Part shown: in pieces, positions 26,128 through 33,451 of the stretch
How positions within the stretch are numbered: the stretch's first letter is position 1
Layout of the letters: each line of letters starts with the position of its first letter
Origin: Gemmatimonadota bacterium
Lineage (GTDB): Bacteria > Gemmatimonadota > Gemmatimonadetes > Gemmatimonadales > Gemmatimonadaceae
Assembly (NCBI GenBank): GCA_016704465.1
Contig: JADJAD010000018.1
Span: 1-64,000 of the forward strand
Length of the DNA: 64,000 nucleotides
Direction: 5' to 3'
The notes under the pieces: model-generated
The model's input: only the letters and a program-made list of their open reading frames with translations
The model's database searches: none
Told to the model about the DNA's origin: nothing
Translations under genes and position numbers: made by a program

Positions 26128-27252
26128 ATGAGCGCGGCACCGAGGGTCCGTGAGCTGACCCCGCAACTGCGCGTTGCGCTGTTGGCGGCGGCCTTCATGG
26201 TGGTTGTGGCCGGGCTGCGTGCGGCGGCACCCGTGCTGACGCCGCTGGCGCTGGCCGCGTTCGTGGCCGCCGTGTCGCTGCCGTCGTTGGGCTGGTTGCG
26301 GTCGCACGGTGTGCGGACATGGCTGGCAATCCTGACGATCGTCCTGCTGGACGCGGCGATTTTGTCGTTGTTCGCCTGGATCGTGGTCGAGACGGTGATC
26401 GACTTGAGCCTGGCACTGCCGGCCTACATCGAGCGGGGACAGGAGATCGAGGGCGCGGCGCGCGCGCGCCTGGCACGGTGGGGGATGGAGCTGCCGGCGG
26501 AGTTCTACGCGACGCTCGTGCAGCCGCAGCGACTGCTCGAGATCGCCGCATCGTGGGCCCGCAATGTGACCTCGTGGATCTCGGTGCTCTTCCTGATGCT
26601 GCTGTATCTCGTCTTCATCCTGGTGGAGTCGGTCTCGCTGCCGGCGAAGGTGGCCCACGTGCTCGGCCGCAAGTCGCGCGCCCTCGTGATCGGCGAGACG
26701 GTGCTGCGGCAGGTGCAACGGTACCTGGTGGTCAAGACGCTCATCAGCCTGCTGACCGGCGCCACGATCGGCATCTCCGCAGCGCTGCTCGGCGTGGACT
26801 TTGCCGCATTCTGGGGGCTGCTGGCCTTCGCCTTGAACTACATCCCGACGATCGGCTCCATCGTCGCCGCGCTCCCGGCGGTGGCGGTGGCGTCGTTGCA
26901 GCTGGGCGTGGAGCGGGGCCTGGCGCTGGCGGGCGTCTATCTCGCCGCCAACATCGCCCTGGGGAGCGTGGCTGACCCGATCCTGATTGGGCGACAGCTG
27001 CGGCTCTCGCCCATTGTCATCCTCGTCTCCCTCGTGTTCTGGGGGTGGACGTGGGGGCTGGCGGGGGCGTTCCTCGCCGTCCCGCTGACCATCACGCTGC
27101 GAGTCGGGCTCCAGTCGGCCGGGCGACTCAGCAAGCTGGCGGCGCTCATGGGACCACTCGACCCGTCGGTGGTCGCGCCCCCCAACGCCGCACTGCCCGG
27201 GGACCTGGCGGCCGGGGCCCGCCCCGAGTCGTTGTCGGAGGTGCCGCGATGA
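26128..27252 (+). CDS. AI-2E-family transporter (PerM/UPF0118-like)
   Basis: This 374-residue membrane protein starts at the ATG 26128 (MSAAPRVREL), just after a tandem array. It has paired N-terminal helices (VALLAAAFMVVVAGLRAAAP, PLALAAFVAAVSLPSLGWL). A central amphipathic stretch (LSLALPAYIERGQEIEG) and four or five C-terminal helices follow, with GLLAFALNYIPTIGSIVAAL and LSPIVILVSLVFWGWTWGL. ALNYIPTIGSI and the SPIVILVSL-FWGWTWG pattern are family hallmarks. Members have been linked to autoinducer-2 or Na+/H+ transport, but the substrate here cannot be read. Its stop overlaps the start of the M50 gene (ATGA), so the two are co-transcribed. Confidence 0.9.
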   Translation: MSAAPRVRELTPQLRVALLAAAFMVVVAGLRAAAPVLTPLALAAFVAAVSLPSLGWLRSHGVRTWLAILTIVLLDAAILSLFAWIVVETVIDLSLALPAYIERGQEIEGAARARLARWGMELPAEFYATLVQPQRLLEIAASWARNVTSWISVLFLMLLYLVFILVESVSLPAKVAHVLGRKSRALVIGETVLRQVQRYLVVKTLISLLTGATIGISAALLGVDFAAFWGLLAFALNYIPTIGSIVAALPAVAVASLQLGVERGLALAGVYLAANIALGSVADPILIGRQLRLSPIVILVSLVFWGWTWGLAGAFLAVPLTITLRVGLQSAGRLSKLAALMGPLDPSVVAPPNAALPGDLAAGARPESLSEVPR

Positions 27253-28343
27253 AGTGGGCGTCCCGCATTGGCACGTTTGCCGGCATCAGCGTGTACGTGC
27301 ACGCAACGTTCCTGCTGCTGATCATATGGATCGGCGTGTCGTACTGGCGCGCCGAACAGAGCATCCCGGCGGTCGTGAGCGGGATCGTGTTCATCCTGGC
27401 GCTGTTCGGCTGCGTGGTCCTGCACGAGTTCGGGCACGCGCTGACCGCGCGACGCTACGGGATTCGCACGCGCGACATCACGCTCTTCCCGATCGGCGGA
27501 GTCGCGCGCCTGGAGCGCATGCCCGACGACCCGCGCCAGGAACTGCTCGTGGCGGTTGCCGGGCCGGCGGTCAACGTGGTGATCGCGGCGCTCCTGTTCG
27601 TCGTGCTGGCGATGTCGGGAACGTTCGCAGGGTTCGATCAGCTCTCGGTGGCCCGCGGCAGCTTCCTCGAGCGGCTGATGCTGGTGAACATCTGGCTCGT
27701 GGTGTTCAACCTCATTCCTGCCTTCCCGATGGATGGCGGCCGGATGCTGCGTGCAGCGCTGGCGATGCGGATGGACTACGCGCGGGCCACGCGGTCCGCC
27801 GCGAACCTCGGCCAGGGGATCGCGCTCCTGTTCGGACTGGTCGGGTTGATGGGGAACCCGTTCCTGGTCTTCATCGCGCTCTTCGTCTGGATCGGTGCCG
27901 CGCAGGAATCGGCCGCGACGCAGATGAAGTTCGCGCTGAGCGGAACGCCGTTGACCCGGGCGATGATGACCGTGTTCCGCACGCTCTCGGTCCACGACAC
28001 GCTTGGCGCCGCCGTCAGCGCACTGCTGGCCGGGAGCCAGCAGGACTTCCCCGTGCTGGATGACGGCAGGGTGGTCGGCGTGCTCACGCGTACCGACCTG
28101 CTCGCGGCGCTGGCGCGGGAGGGCGATGGGACGCCGGTGACGTCGGTCATGCAGCGTGCATTCATCGCCGCCGACCCGTCGGAGATGCTGGATACGGTCT
28201 TCGAGCGACTGCAGGCGTGCACGTGCCGGACGGTGCCCGTGGTGCGCGGCGGACAGCTGGTCGGGCTGGTCACGATGGAGAACGTGGGCGAGTTCGTGAG
28301 CGTGCAGGCGGCACTCGGCGCCACGCGCCGGGCGCAGGGCTGA
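27249..28343 (+). CDS. site-2 protease-like M50 metalloprotease with CBS domains
   Basis: The ATG at 27249 overlaps the preceding stop. The 364-residue protein has the zinc site VVLHEFGHALTARRYGI in a membrane helix and the third ligand motif FNLIPAFPMDGGRMLRAAL. This is the arrangement of S2P proteases of the SpoIVFB-like branch that carry CBS domains. The C-terminal 110 residues are a CBS pair (MMTVFRTLSVHDTLGAAVSA, DGRVVGVLTRTDLLAAL, GGQLVGLVTMENVGEF). Such enzymes cut membrane substrates, and the CBS part may sense adenine nucleotides. No substrate gene is evident nearby. Confidence 0.92.
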   Translation: MKWASRIGTFAGISVYVHATFLLLIIWIGVSYWRAEQSIPAVVSGIVFILALFGCVVLHEFGHALTARRYGIRTRDITLFPIGGVARLERMPDDPRQELLVAVAGPAVNVVIAALLFVVLAMSGTFAGFDQLSVARGSFLERLMLVNIWLVVFNLIPAFPMDGGRMLRAALAMRMDYARATRSAANLGQGIALLFGLVGLMGNPFLVFIALFVWIGAAQESAATQMKFALSGTPLTRAMMTVFRTLSVHDTLGAAVSALLAGSQQDFPVLDDGRVVGVLTRTDLLAALAREGDGTPVTSVMQRAFIAADPSEMLDTVFERLQACTCRTVPVVRGGQLVGLVTMENVGEFVSVQAALGATRRAQG

Positions 28344-28466
28344 CGCGCCACGCTCGGGCGCTGCGGGTGACGCATCCCTGCGGTCGCGCGAGGTCGCGTC
28401 GTCGATCATCTTTGTATCGGAGTGCGCTGCACGACGTGCATCGCCAGACCCTCAGCGAGGAACGCC

Positions 28467-28922
28467 ATGGCCACGAAGCGACGGAGCTTGACCACGAAGA
28501 AGACGGTGCAGCGCAAGGAGCGGCGCGCCGCGTTCGCCGAGACCACGCCACGCGCGATCAAGCGTGCCGCTGGAGCGACGACCACGAGCGAGACGCCGCT
28601 GCATGTGCGGGCTCCCGGACTGGTGCTCGAGGACGGGTTGCGTGAGTACGCGCGCCAGCGCACCGGCTTCAGGATTGGCAAGTTCGGCCTCGAAATCACG
28701 CGCGTCTCGGTCAGGTTCGAGGACATCTCCGGGCCCAAGGGGGCACCGGTCTACGACTGTCGCATCAAGGTCGTCCTGCGCACTGCCCCAGACGTGATGG
28801 TCAGCCAGTCGGATGAGACTCAGCGTGCCGCCTTCGACAAGGCAGTCGGCGCCGCCGAGCGCGCAGTCCGTCGCACGCTCGAGCGCAAGGACCGCACGGC
28901 GAAGCGGGCGCGCGCCCGCTAG
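28467..28922 (+). CDS. HPF/RaiA-like ribosome-associated protein
   Basis: The ATG at 28467 follows GCGAGG. The 151-residue product starts with a basic segment (ATKRRSLTTKKTVQRKERR). Residues 45-140 then resemble the HPF/RaiA fold: LEDGLREYARQRTGFRIGKF, ITRVSVRFEDISGPKG, YDCRIKVVLRTAPDVMVSQS, FDKAVGAAERAVRRTLERK. HPF proteins bind the 30S decoding site in slow growth. A strand with conserved aromatic DNA- or RNA-contact residues is not obvious, so the assignment is moderate. It stands alone and converges on the cardiolipin synthase gene. Confidence 0.65.
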   Translation: MATKRRSLTTKKTVQRKERRAAFAETTPRAIKRAAGATTTSETPLHVRAPGLVLEDGLREYARQRTGFRIGKFGLEITRVSVRFEDISGPKGAPVYDCRIKVVLRTAPDVMVSQSDETQRAAFDKAVGAAERAVRRTLERKDRTAKRARAR

Positions 28923-28932
28923 CGATCCGCGA

Positions 28933-28960
28933 GCGACTAGCGGCTAGCGACTAGCGGCTA
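28933..28960. repeat. 14-bp direct repeat between convergent genes
   Basis: GCGACTAGCGGCTA occurs twice in tandem. The second copy overlaps the stop of the cardiolipin synthase gene. No stem with a T-tract is formed. Confidence 0.7.
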
Positions 28961-30406
28961 CAAGTACGGCGAGAAGAGTCGCGCCAGCCCGTCCCGCACG
29001 CGCACGACCGCGGGGCGGCGCTGCAAGTCCACCAGCCGCACCGGGCGCGCGTGGTCGATGCGCGTCGACACCAGCGCCTCGAGTCCAGCCGCGAGGTCGG
29101 CGTCGTAGCACTCCAGGTTGAGCTCGAAGTTGAGCCGCAGGCTGCGCGCGTCCCAGTTGGTCGAGCCGATCAGCGACCACGCGCCATCGATCACGAAGAG
29201 CTTCGTATGGTCGAAGGGAGGCGGGGTGTGCCACACTCGGCACCCGCTCTCCAGCAGGGGGAGCAGCTGCGGAACGGTTGCCCAGTCCATGAGCCAGACG
29301 TTGTTGCGCTGGGGCAGGATGATATCGACCTGGAGCCCGCGCAGCGCGGCGACCGCGAGCGTCGATGCGATGCGCGCGTCGGGGAGGAAGTACGGCGTCA
29401 CGATCGCGATGCGACGCCGTGCGGCCGCGATTGCCCCCAGCACGAGCTGCGGCATGTTCTCGATGTCGGCGTCTGGGCCGTCCGGGACGACTCGTGCCAC
29501 CACCGAGCCGGCCCGACCTATCGCGGGGCACAACACCTCGACCGGCGGCAGCACTTCCTTCGTCGTGAAGGTCCAGTCCTGCTGGAAGACCCGCATCATG
29601 TCGGCGACCAGCGGTCCCTCGATGCGGAAGTGCAGGCAGCGCACCGGGTCCGCAGGCGCAAGCGAGAGTTGGTGTCCCTCGCGAATGTTCATCCCACCGG
29701 TGAAGCCGACCCGTCCATCGACCAGGAGCACCTTGCGATGGTTTCGCAGGTTCGCGTACCGAAGCAGTGAACGCCCGGCGGTGGGCAGGAAGGTCGCCAC
29801 CGGGACGCCGAGCTCGCGCAGGCGTCGGGGCATGGGGGGGCGGCCGTATCGCGCGCCGACGGCGTCGATGAGGACCCGGACCATGACGCCGCGACGATGG
29901 GCGGCGGCCAGTGCATCGCGAAACTGCACACCGACGCGGTCGTGGTCGAAGATGTAGCTGGCGAGCATGACGGAGCGTTCCGCGCGCTCGATCGCCTCCA
30001 GCATCGGCGGGTAGGCGCCGTCGCCATCGATGAGCGGTTCGATCCGGTTCCCGGCGCGGAGCGGGAGCCCGGTCACGCGCCCCCCGACACGCGCGAGCTG
30101 GTCGAGCGCGGACGACTGCGTCAGCAGGGCCGCCGGGAGCGACACTTCCGGCTCCACGCGCATCTCGCCCGTCACCACCACGCTCGGCGTACCCAGCTGC
30201 AATGCGCTGCGCCTGATCCGGTTGATGCCGAAGACGACGTAGAGAATCGACCCCATGACTGGTGCCAGCCACGCGAGACCGACCCACCCGATGATGGCGG
30301 GCACCTCGCGACGTCCCAGCACGGCGTGGACGGTGACCACCGAGGCCAGCAGGACGTGGATCAGCGAGAGCAGATATGGCCAAGCTTCCACGATCAGGCG
30401 TTGCAC
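28958..30406 (-). CDS. cls: cardiolipin synthase (phospholipase D superfamily)
   Basis: Two N-terminal membrane helices (LLSLIHVLLASVVTVHAVL, IIGWVGLAWLAPVMGSILYV) precede two PLD catalytic motifs: HRKVLLVDGRVGFTGGMNI in the middle and HTKLFVIDGAWSLIGSTNW near residue 400. The order and the 482-residue length match bacterial Cls enzymes, which condense two phosphatidylglycerols to cardiolipin at the inner membrane. Downstream of each motif are FRIEGPLVADM and SLRLNFELNLECYD, typical of the family. It is last in a likely operon; the CcdA-type gene ends 37 bp before its start. Confidence 0.95.
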   Translation of the reverse strand: MQRLIVEAWPYLLSLIHVLLASVVTVHAVLGRREVPAIIGWVGLAWLAPVMGSILYVVFGINRIRRSALQLGTPSVVVTGEMRVEPEVSLPAALLTQSSALDQLARVGGRVTGLPLRAGNRIEPLIDGDGAYPPMLEAIERAERSVMLASYIFDHDRVGVQFRDALAAAHRRGVMVRVLIDAVGARYGRPPMPRRLRELGVPVATFLPTAGRSLLRYANLRNHRKVLLVDGRVGFTGGMNIREGHQLSLAPADPVRCLHFRIEGPLVADMMRVFQQDWTFTTKEVLPPVEVLCPAIGRAGSVVARVVPDGPDADIENMPQLVLGAIAAARRRIAIVTPYFLPDARIASTLAVAALRGLQVDIILPQRNNVWLMDWATVPQLLPLLESGCRVWHTPPPFDHTKLFVIDGAWSLIGSTNWDARSLRLNFELNLECYDADLAAGLEALVSTRIDHARPVRLVDLQRRPAVVRVRDGLARLFSPYL

Positions 30407-30443
30407 CGGTCCCCTCCGTGCCGCGTCGTGCTGGCTCCTGTTC

Positions 30444-31169
30444 CTACAACCGCTCGAGAATGAACTCCGGGGTGAACTGCTGCAGCCATGACGCCAGGAT
30501 CGTGAACTGGTTGGTGATCATCAGCACGCCGACGCCGATCATGAGGACCCCGGCTCCACGCTGCATCCAGAGCATCTGCTTCTTGAACTTCACGAAGAAG
30601 GCCATGAAGCGGTCGACGGCAAGCGCCGCGAGGATGAACGGAACCGCCAGGCCCAGCGAGTAGGCCGAGAGCAGGGCCAGTCCGCGGGGGAGATCCGCCT
30701 CGGTCGAGGCAAAAATGAGGATGGAGCCGAGAATCGGGCCGATGCACGGGGTCCAGCCGGCGCCGAAGGCGATCCCGACCAGCACGGTCCCAAGGTACCC
30801 GACGGGCTTGTCCGCCAGGTGCACGCGCCGCTCGCGGGCGAAAAAGGCGATGTTGAGCAGCCCGGCAAGGTAGAGGCCGAAGATGATGATGATTGCCCCG
30901 CCGACCTTGGTGATCATGTCGCGCCAGGCAAACATCACCCGCCCAAGCACCGTCGCCGTCGCCCCCAGCGCCAGGAAGATCAGCGAGAAGCCCAGCACGA
31001 ACAGCAGGCCGTGAACCAGCGCCACGCGCTTGCGCGAGGTCACGTCGTCAAAGCTCAACCCGGTGATGAACGTGATATAGCTCGGGATGAGCGGGAGCAC
31101 GCACGGCGAGAGGAAGGAGAGCAGGCCGGCGCCGAACGCGACGAAGAGACCGATGGAGGGAGCGGACAA
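30444..31169 (-). CDS. CcdA/DsbD-type thiol-redox membrane protein
   Basis: This 241-residue protein has six predicted membrane helices. The first redox Cys is in FLSPCVLPLIPSYITFI and the second in GAGWTPCIGPILGSIL, the paired positions used by CcdA to move reducing equivalents across the inner membrane. Likely clients are cytochrome c maturation or periplasmic thioredoxins; none is encoded nearby. The gene follows a Fur-family gene, from which it is separated by a short GGGGAC array (31176-31212). No Shine-Dalgarno sequence is visible because C-rich repeat DNA occupies the leader. Confidence 0.92.
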   Translation of the reverse strand: MSAPSIGLFVAFGAGLLSFLSPCVLPLIPSYITFITGLSFDDVTSRKRVALVHGLLFVLGFSLIFLALGATATVLGRVMFAWRDMITKVGGAIIIIFGLYLAGLLNIAFFARERRVHLADKPVGYLGTVLVGIAFGAGWTPCIGPILGSILIFASTEADLPRGLALLSAYSLGLAVPFILAALAVDRFMAFFVKFKKQMLWMQRGAGVLMIGVGVLMITNQFTILASWLQQFTPEFILERL

Positions 31170-31175
31170 GACTGT

Positions 31176-31212
31176 ACGGGACGGGGGACGGGGGACGGGG
31201 GGGGACGGGGGA
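31176..31212. repeat. GGGGAC-type array before the ccdA-type start codon
   Basis: ACGGGGG units are repeated about five times, with one longer G run. The array fills most of the 57 bp between the fur-type stop (31227) and the ccdA-type start (31169). On the coding strand it reads as CCCGTC repeats. Two similar arrays occur at 49668-49698 and 56842-56878, also directly before minus-strand genes. Confidence 0.85.
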
Positions 31213-31226
31213 AGGTATCGCGGGGG

Positions 31227-31697
31227 TCAGGGTCTGGTGAGCGGGGATCGGCGGATCGGGGCGGCGCGCTGGCAGTCGGCGCAGACCCCGTAGATGACCA
31301 GCAGGTGGCGCTGGCGGGCGAATCCGTTCGCCTCAGCGACGAGGGTGGTCATGCGTTCGAGCCGTTCGTCGCGGAACTCGTGCACCGTGCCGCACACCGT
31401 GCACAGCAGGTGCTCGTGGTGCGGGATGTCGCGCGCAGGCTCGAACCGGCGAAAGCCCTCCCCGAAATCGCGCTCGACCAGGAGACCGCTCTTGACGAGA
31501 AGTTCGATCGTCCGGTAGACCGTGGCCAGCCCGATACGGCTGTGAGCACGTGCGAGTTCGCTGGCGACGTCATCGGCCGAGAGGTGCCGCTCGGAGCCGA
31601 GCAGGACGTGGGCGATCGCCAGTCGCTGCGCGGTCACCGGAAGGCCGTGTTCGCGCAGGTAGGTGGCGAAGGTCTCGACTACGCCGTCGTGACCCAC
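31227..31697 (-). CDS. Fur-family metal-responsive transcription regulator
   Basis: The chosen GTG (31697) overlaps the end of the upstream gene; the product is 156 residues. The winged helix shows LPVTAQRLAIAHVLL, HLSADDVASELARAHSRIG and LATVYRTIELLVKSGLLVER. The dimerisation part has HHEHLLCTVCGTVHEF (first CxxC) and VIYGVCADCQRAA (second CxxC), the structural zinc site. Fur, Zur and PerR cannot be separated on these motifs. Co-transcription with a thiol-redox protein makes a redox or metal-stress role plausible, which is inference. Confidence 0.92.
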   Translation of the reverse strand: MGHDGVVETFATYLREHGLPVTAQRLAIAHVLLGSERHLSADDVASELARAHSRIGLATVYRTIELLVKSGLLVERDFGEGFRRFEPARDIPHHEHLLCTVCGTVHEFRDERLERMTTLVAEANGFARQRHLLVIYGVCADCQRAAPIRRSPLTRP

Positions 31698-32803
31698 GCC
31701 GGTGCGTCGAGGGCCTGCTGAAGCGACTCGCCGGAGAAATGCTCCGGCTCGGAGTCCTCGCCCGCCCGCTTTGCCACGCCGCGCGCAACCCGCGCGACCG
31801 TCGCGAGGGGCGCATCGGCCTCGTGGGTGAGTTCCACGTCCCACTTGCCGCGATCGGGCCCCTTGAGCGTGAGACGATAGCTGGCCGTGAGGATCGCATA
31901 CCTGCGGATCGCTTCGCTGGCGACGGCGGTGTCGTCGGCCGAATCCTCGATGTCAGGGTCCGCCGCCCGCTCGGGAGCGGAGAGGGCGAGGATGTCGTCT
32001 AGCCGCATGACCTCGGGATCGACCCCGCGTGACTCGGGTGCGGCAACATCGGCGGGGATGTGCCGTTGCGACGACTCCGCCGGACGCGGGGCGTCGGCGT
32101 AGGGCGAGTCCTCCAACGAGTCGTCAAGCGACACCCCGATCAACGCGCTTCCCTCGACCTGCTCCTGGCGGTAGGCGCTGTCGGCCGGATGATCCACATC
32201 GGTCGTGCTGAGCGCGGCCGCCGTGTCATCCCTCGGCTCCGCCGGACGCTGGCGCTCGGAATCGTGCGTGGCATCCGTCGGAGCCTCGTCGATGTTCACC
32301 GCCGGATGCGTGCCCGCGGCGGCGGCAAACGCGCGCGCTTCGGCTGCGACGACGTCGCGTGCCACGTCGACGACGATCGTCTGCAACTCTTCATCGAGCG
32401 CCTCGCCGACCGCGCCATCGTCGGCAGCGTCGGCGTGCGGGACGAACGAGGGAGTTGTCTCCACATCGACGCCGCTCACGCCCTCCTCGTCCTCGCCGAT
32501 CACGTCGGTATCGACGAGGTCGTGCGCGGCGAGCGCATAGTCTGGCGTGACGGCGCCCTCGTCGCCGGGTGCGCCCGCGGTGTGTGTGGCGTCCACGTCA
32601 GCGATCACGGATGCGTCGGCGTCCGCGGCGTCGGACGACGTGACAGGGAGCGCCGGCTCAGCCAGTTCGACCGCGACGACGGCGACGGCGCTCTCCATGC
32701 CCCCTTGCCTAATGGCCGGAAACAGACGGAGTTCGACGATGCGTCCGTCGGTGGGAATGCGCTCGACGATGGCCGTAAGGAAGCGCCGGGTGGTGTCGTT
32801 CAT
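31679..32803 (-). CDS. acidic protein of unknown function with structured ends
   Basis: This 374-residue protein has a plausible folded N-terminus (TRRFLTAIVERIPTDGRIVE) and a folded C-terminus. The latter contains RRYAILTASYRLTLKGPDRG and KWDVELTHEADAPLATVARV. About 230 residues between them are rich in Asp, Ala, Glu and Val with no clear structure. Such a layout suggests two interaction modules on a flexible acidic tether. Its start overlaps the stop of the preceding unknown gene and its stop overlaps the Fur-type start, so it belongs to the operon. No family was recognised. Confidence 0.75.
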   Translation of the reverse strand: MNDTTRRFLTAIVERIPTDGRIVELRLFPAIRQGGMESAVAVVAVELAEPALPVTSSDAADADASVIADVDATHTAGAPGDEGAVTPDYALAAHDLVDTDVIGEDEEGVSGVDVETTPSFVPHADAADDGAVGEALDEELQTIVVDVARDVVAAEARAFAAAAGTHPAVNIDEAPTDATHDSERQRPAEPRDDTAAALSTTDVDHPADSAYRQEQVEGSALIGVSLDDSLEDSPYADAPRPAESSQRHIPADVAAPESRGVDPEVMRLDDILALSAPERAADPDIEDSADDTAVASEAIRRYAILTASYRLTLKGPDRGKWDVELTHEADAPLATVARVARGVAKRAGEDSEPEHFSGESLQQALDAPAWVTTA

Positions 32804-33335
32804 CGCGCGATCCCCGCGGGCGAGTCGGCGCCGCGCGCGGCGCGCACGCCGAGATCACGTTTCGCGCGAAGCCGATGGATGTGCATGAAGTCGTGCGCGT
32901 TGGTGACGACCCCACGGGCCGGATGCGTCCCACGATCCTTCAGCTTGCTCACGACGAACTCCGAGGAATCCACGAAGATGGTGGGGAGGGCGCGCAACGC
33001 ACCGTCGCCCTCAGTGACGAAGGCATGGACCATGTTGCTGGCGGCGATGGAAGCCGCCGCGCGCACCCTGTTGATCGCCCGCAGCTGCAGGCCGTGGCCG
33101 CCACGCTCGGCCTTGCCGGTCGTGCGCGTGCCGAACCTGGTACCAGACGTGGTGCCGTGGTGCCGGAGGTGGTGCCGGAGGTGGTGCCGGACGTGGTGTC
33201 GACGATGGCGGCGGCGCGGGCGTACACGACGATCCGCTCGGGGAGCCCGCCCTCCCGAGAGGCGCACCCGAAGGTGGCGTCGCGGCTATCGGCGAGCGGG
33301 GGGAGATCGAAGGTCGGTCGGGTGAGTGTCGGCAC
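32800..33335 (-). CDS. unknown protein with internal TTSG repeat, probably one frameshift
   Basis: From a GTG at 33335 the product begins VPTLTRPTFDLPPLADSRDA and runs through GGLPERIVVYARAAAIV into a Thr-Thr-Ser-Gly repeat. Protein-like sequence continues in the next frame: LQLRAINRVRAAASIAAS, FVTEGDGALRALPTIFVDSS, EFVVSKLKDRGTHPARGV. It stops at 32800, overlapping the acidic gene (ATGA). One lost base near the 33149-33198 tandem repeat would join the halves. Family unknown. The coupling to the acidic gene suggests related functions. Confidence 0.5.
33149..33198. repeat. 12-bp tandem repeat inside a coding region
   Basis: GTGGTGCCGGAG occurs three times in tandem (last copy ending C), with partial copies on both sides. 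On the coding strand it encodes Thr-Thr-Ser-Gly units. The reading frame of the host gene breaks next to it. Confidence 0.85.
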
Positions 33336-33451
33336 GCGGGTAAGATCGTTGGACGCGGGGGGGGCGAACAACCTCGCGCGGCGGGATTCTGCCGCGGGCG
33401 TTCGGGAAGCTGCGTCGCCCGTGCCTTCGGCGGAGCCGTTTCGCGTTCGCG

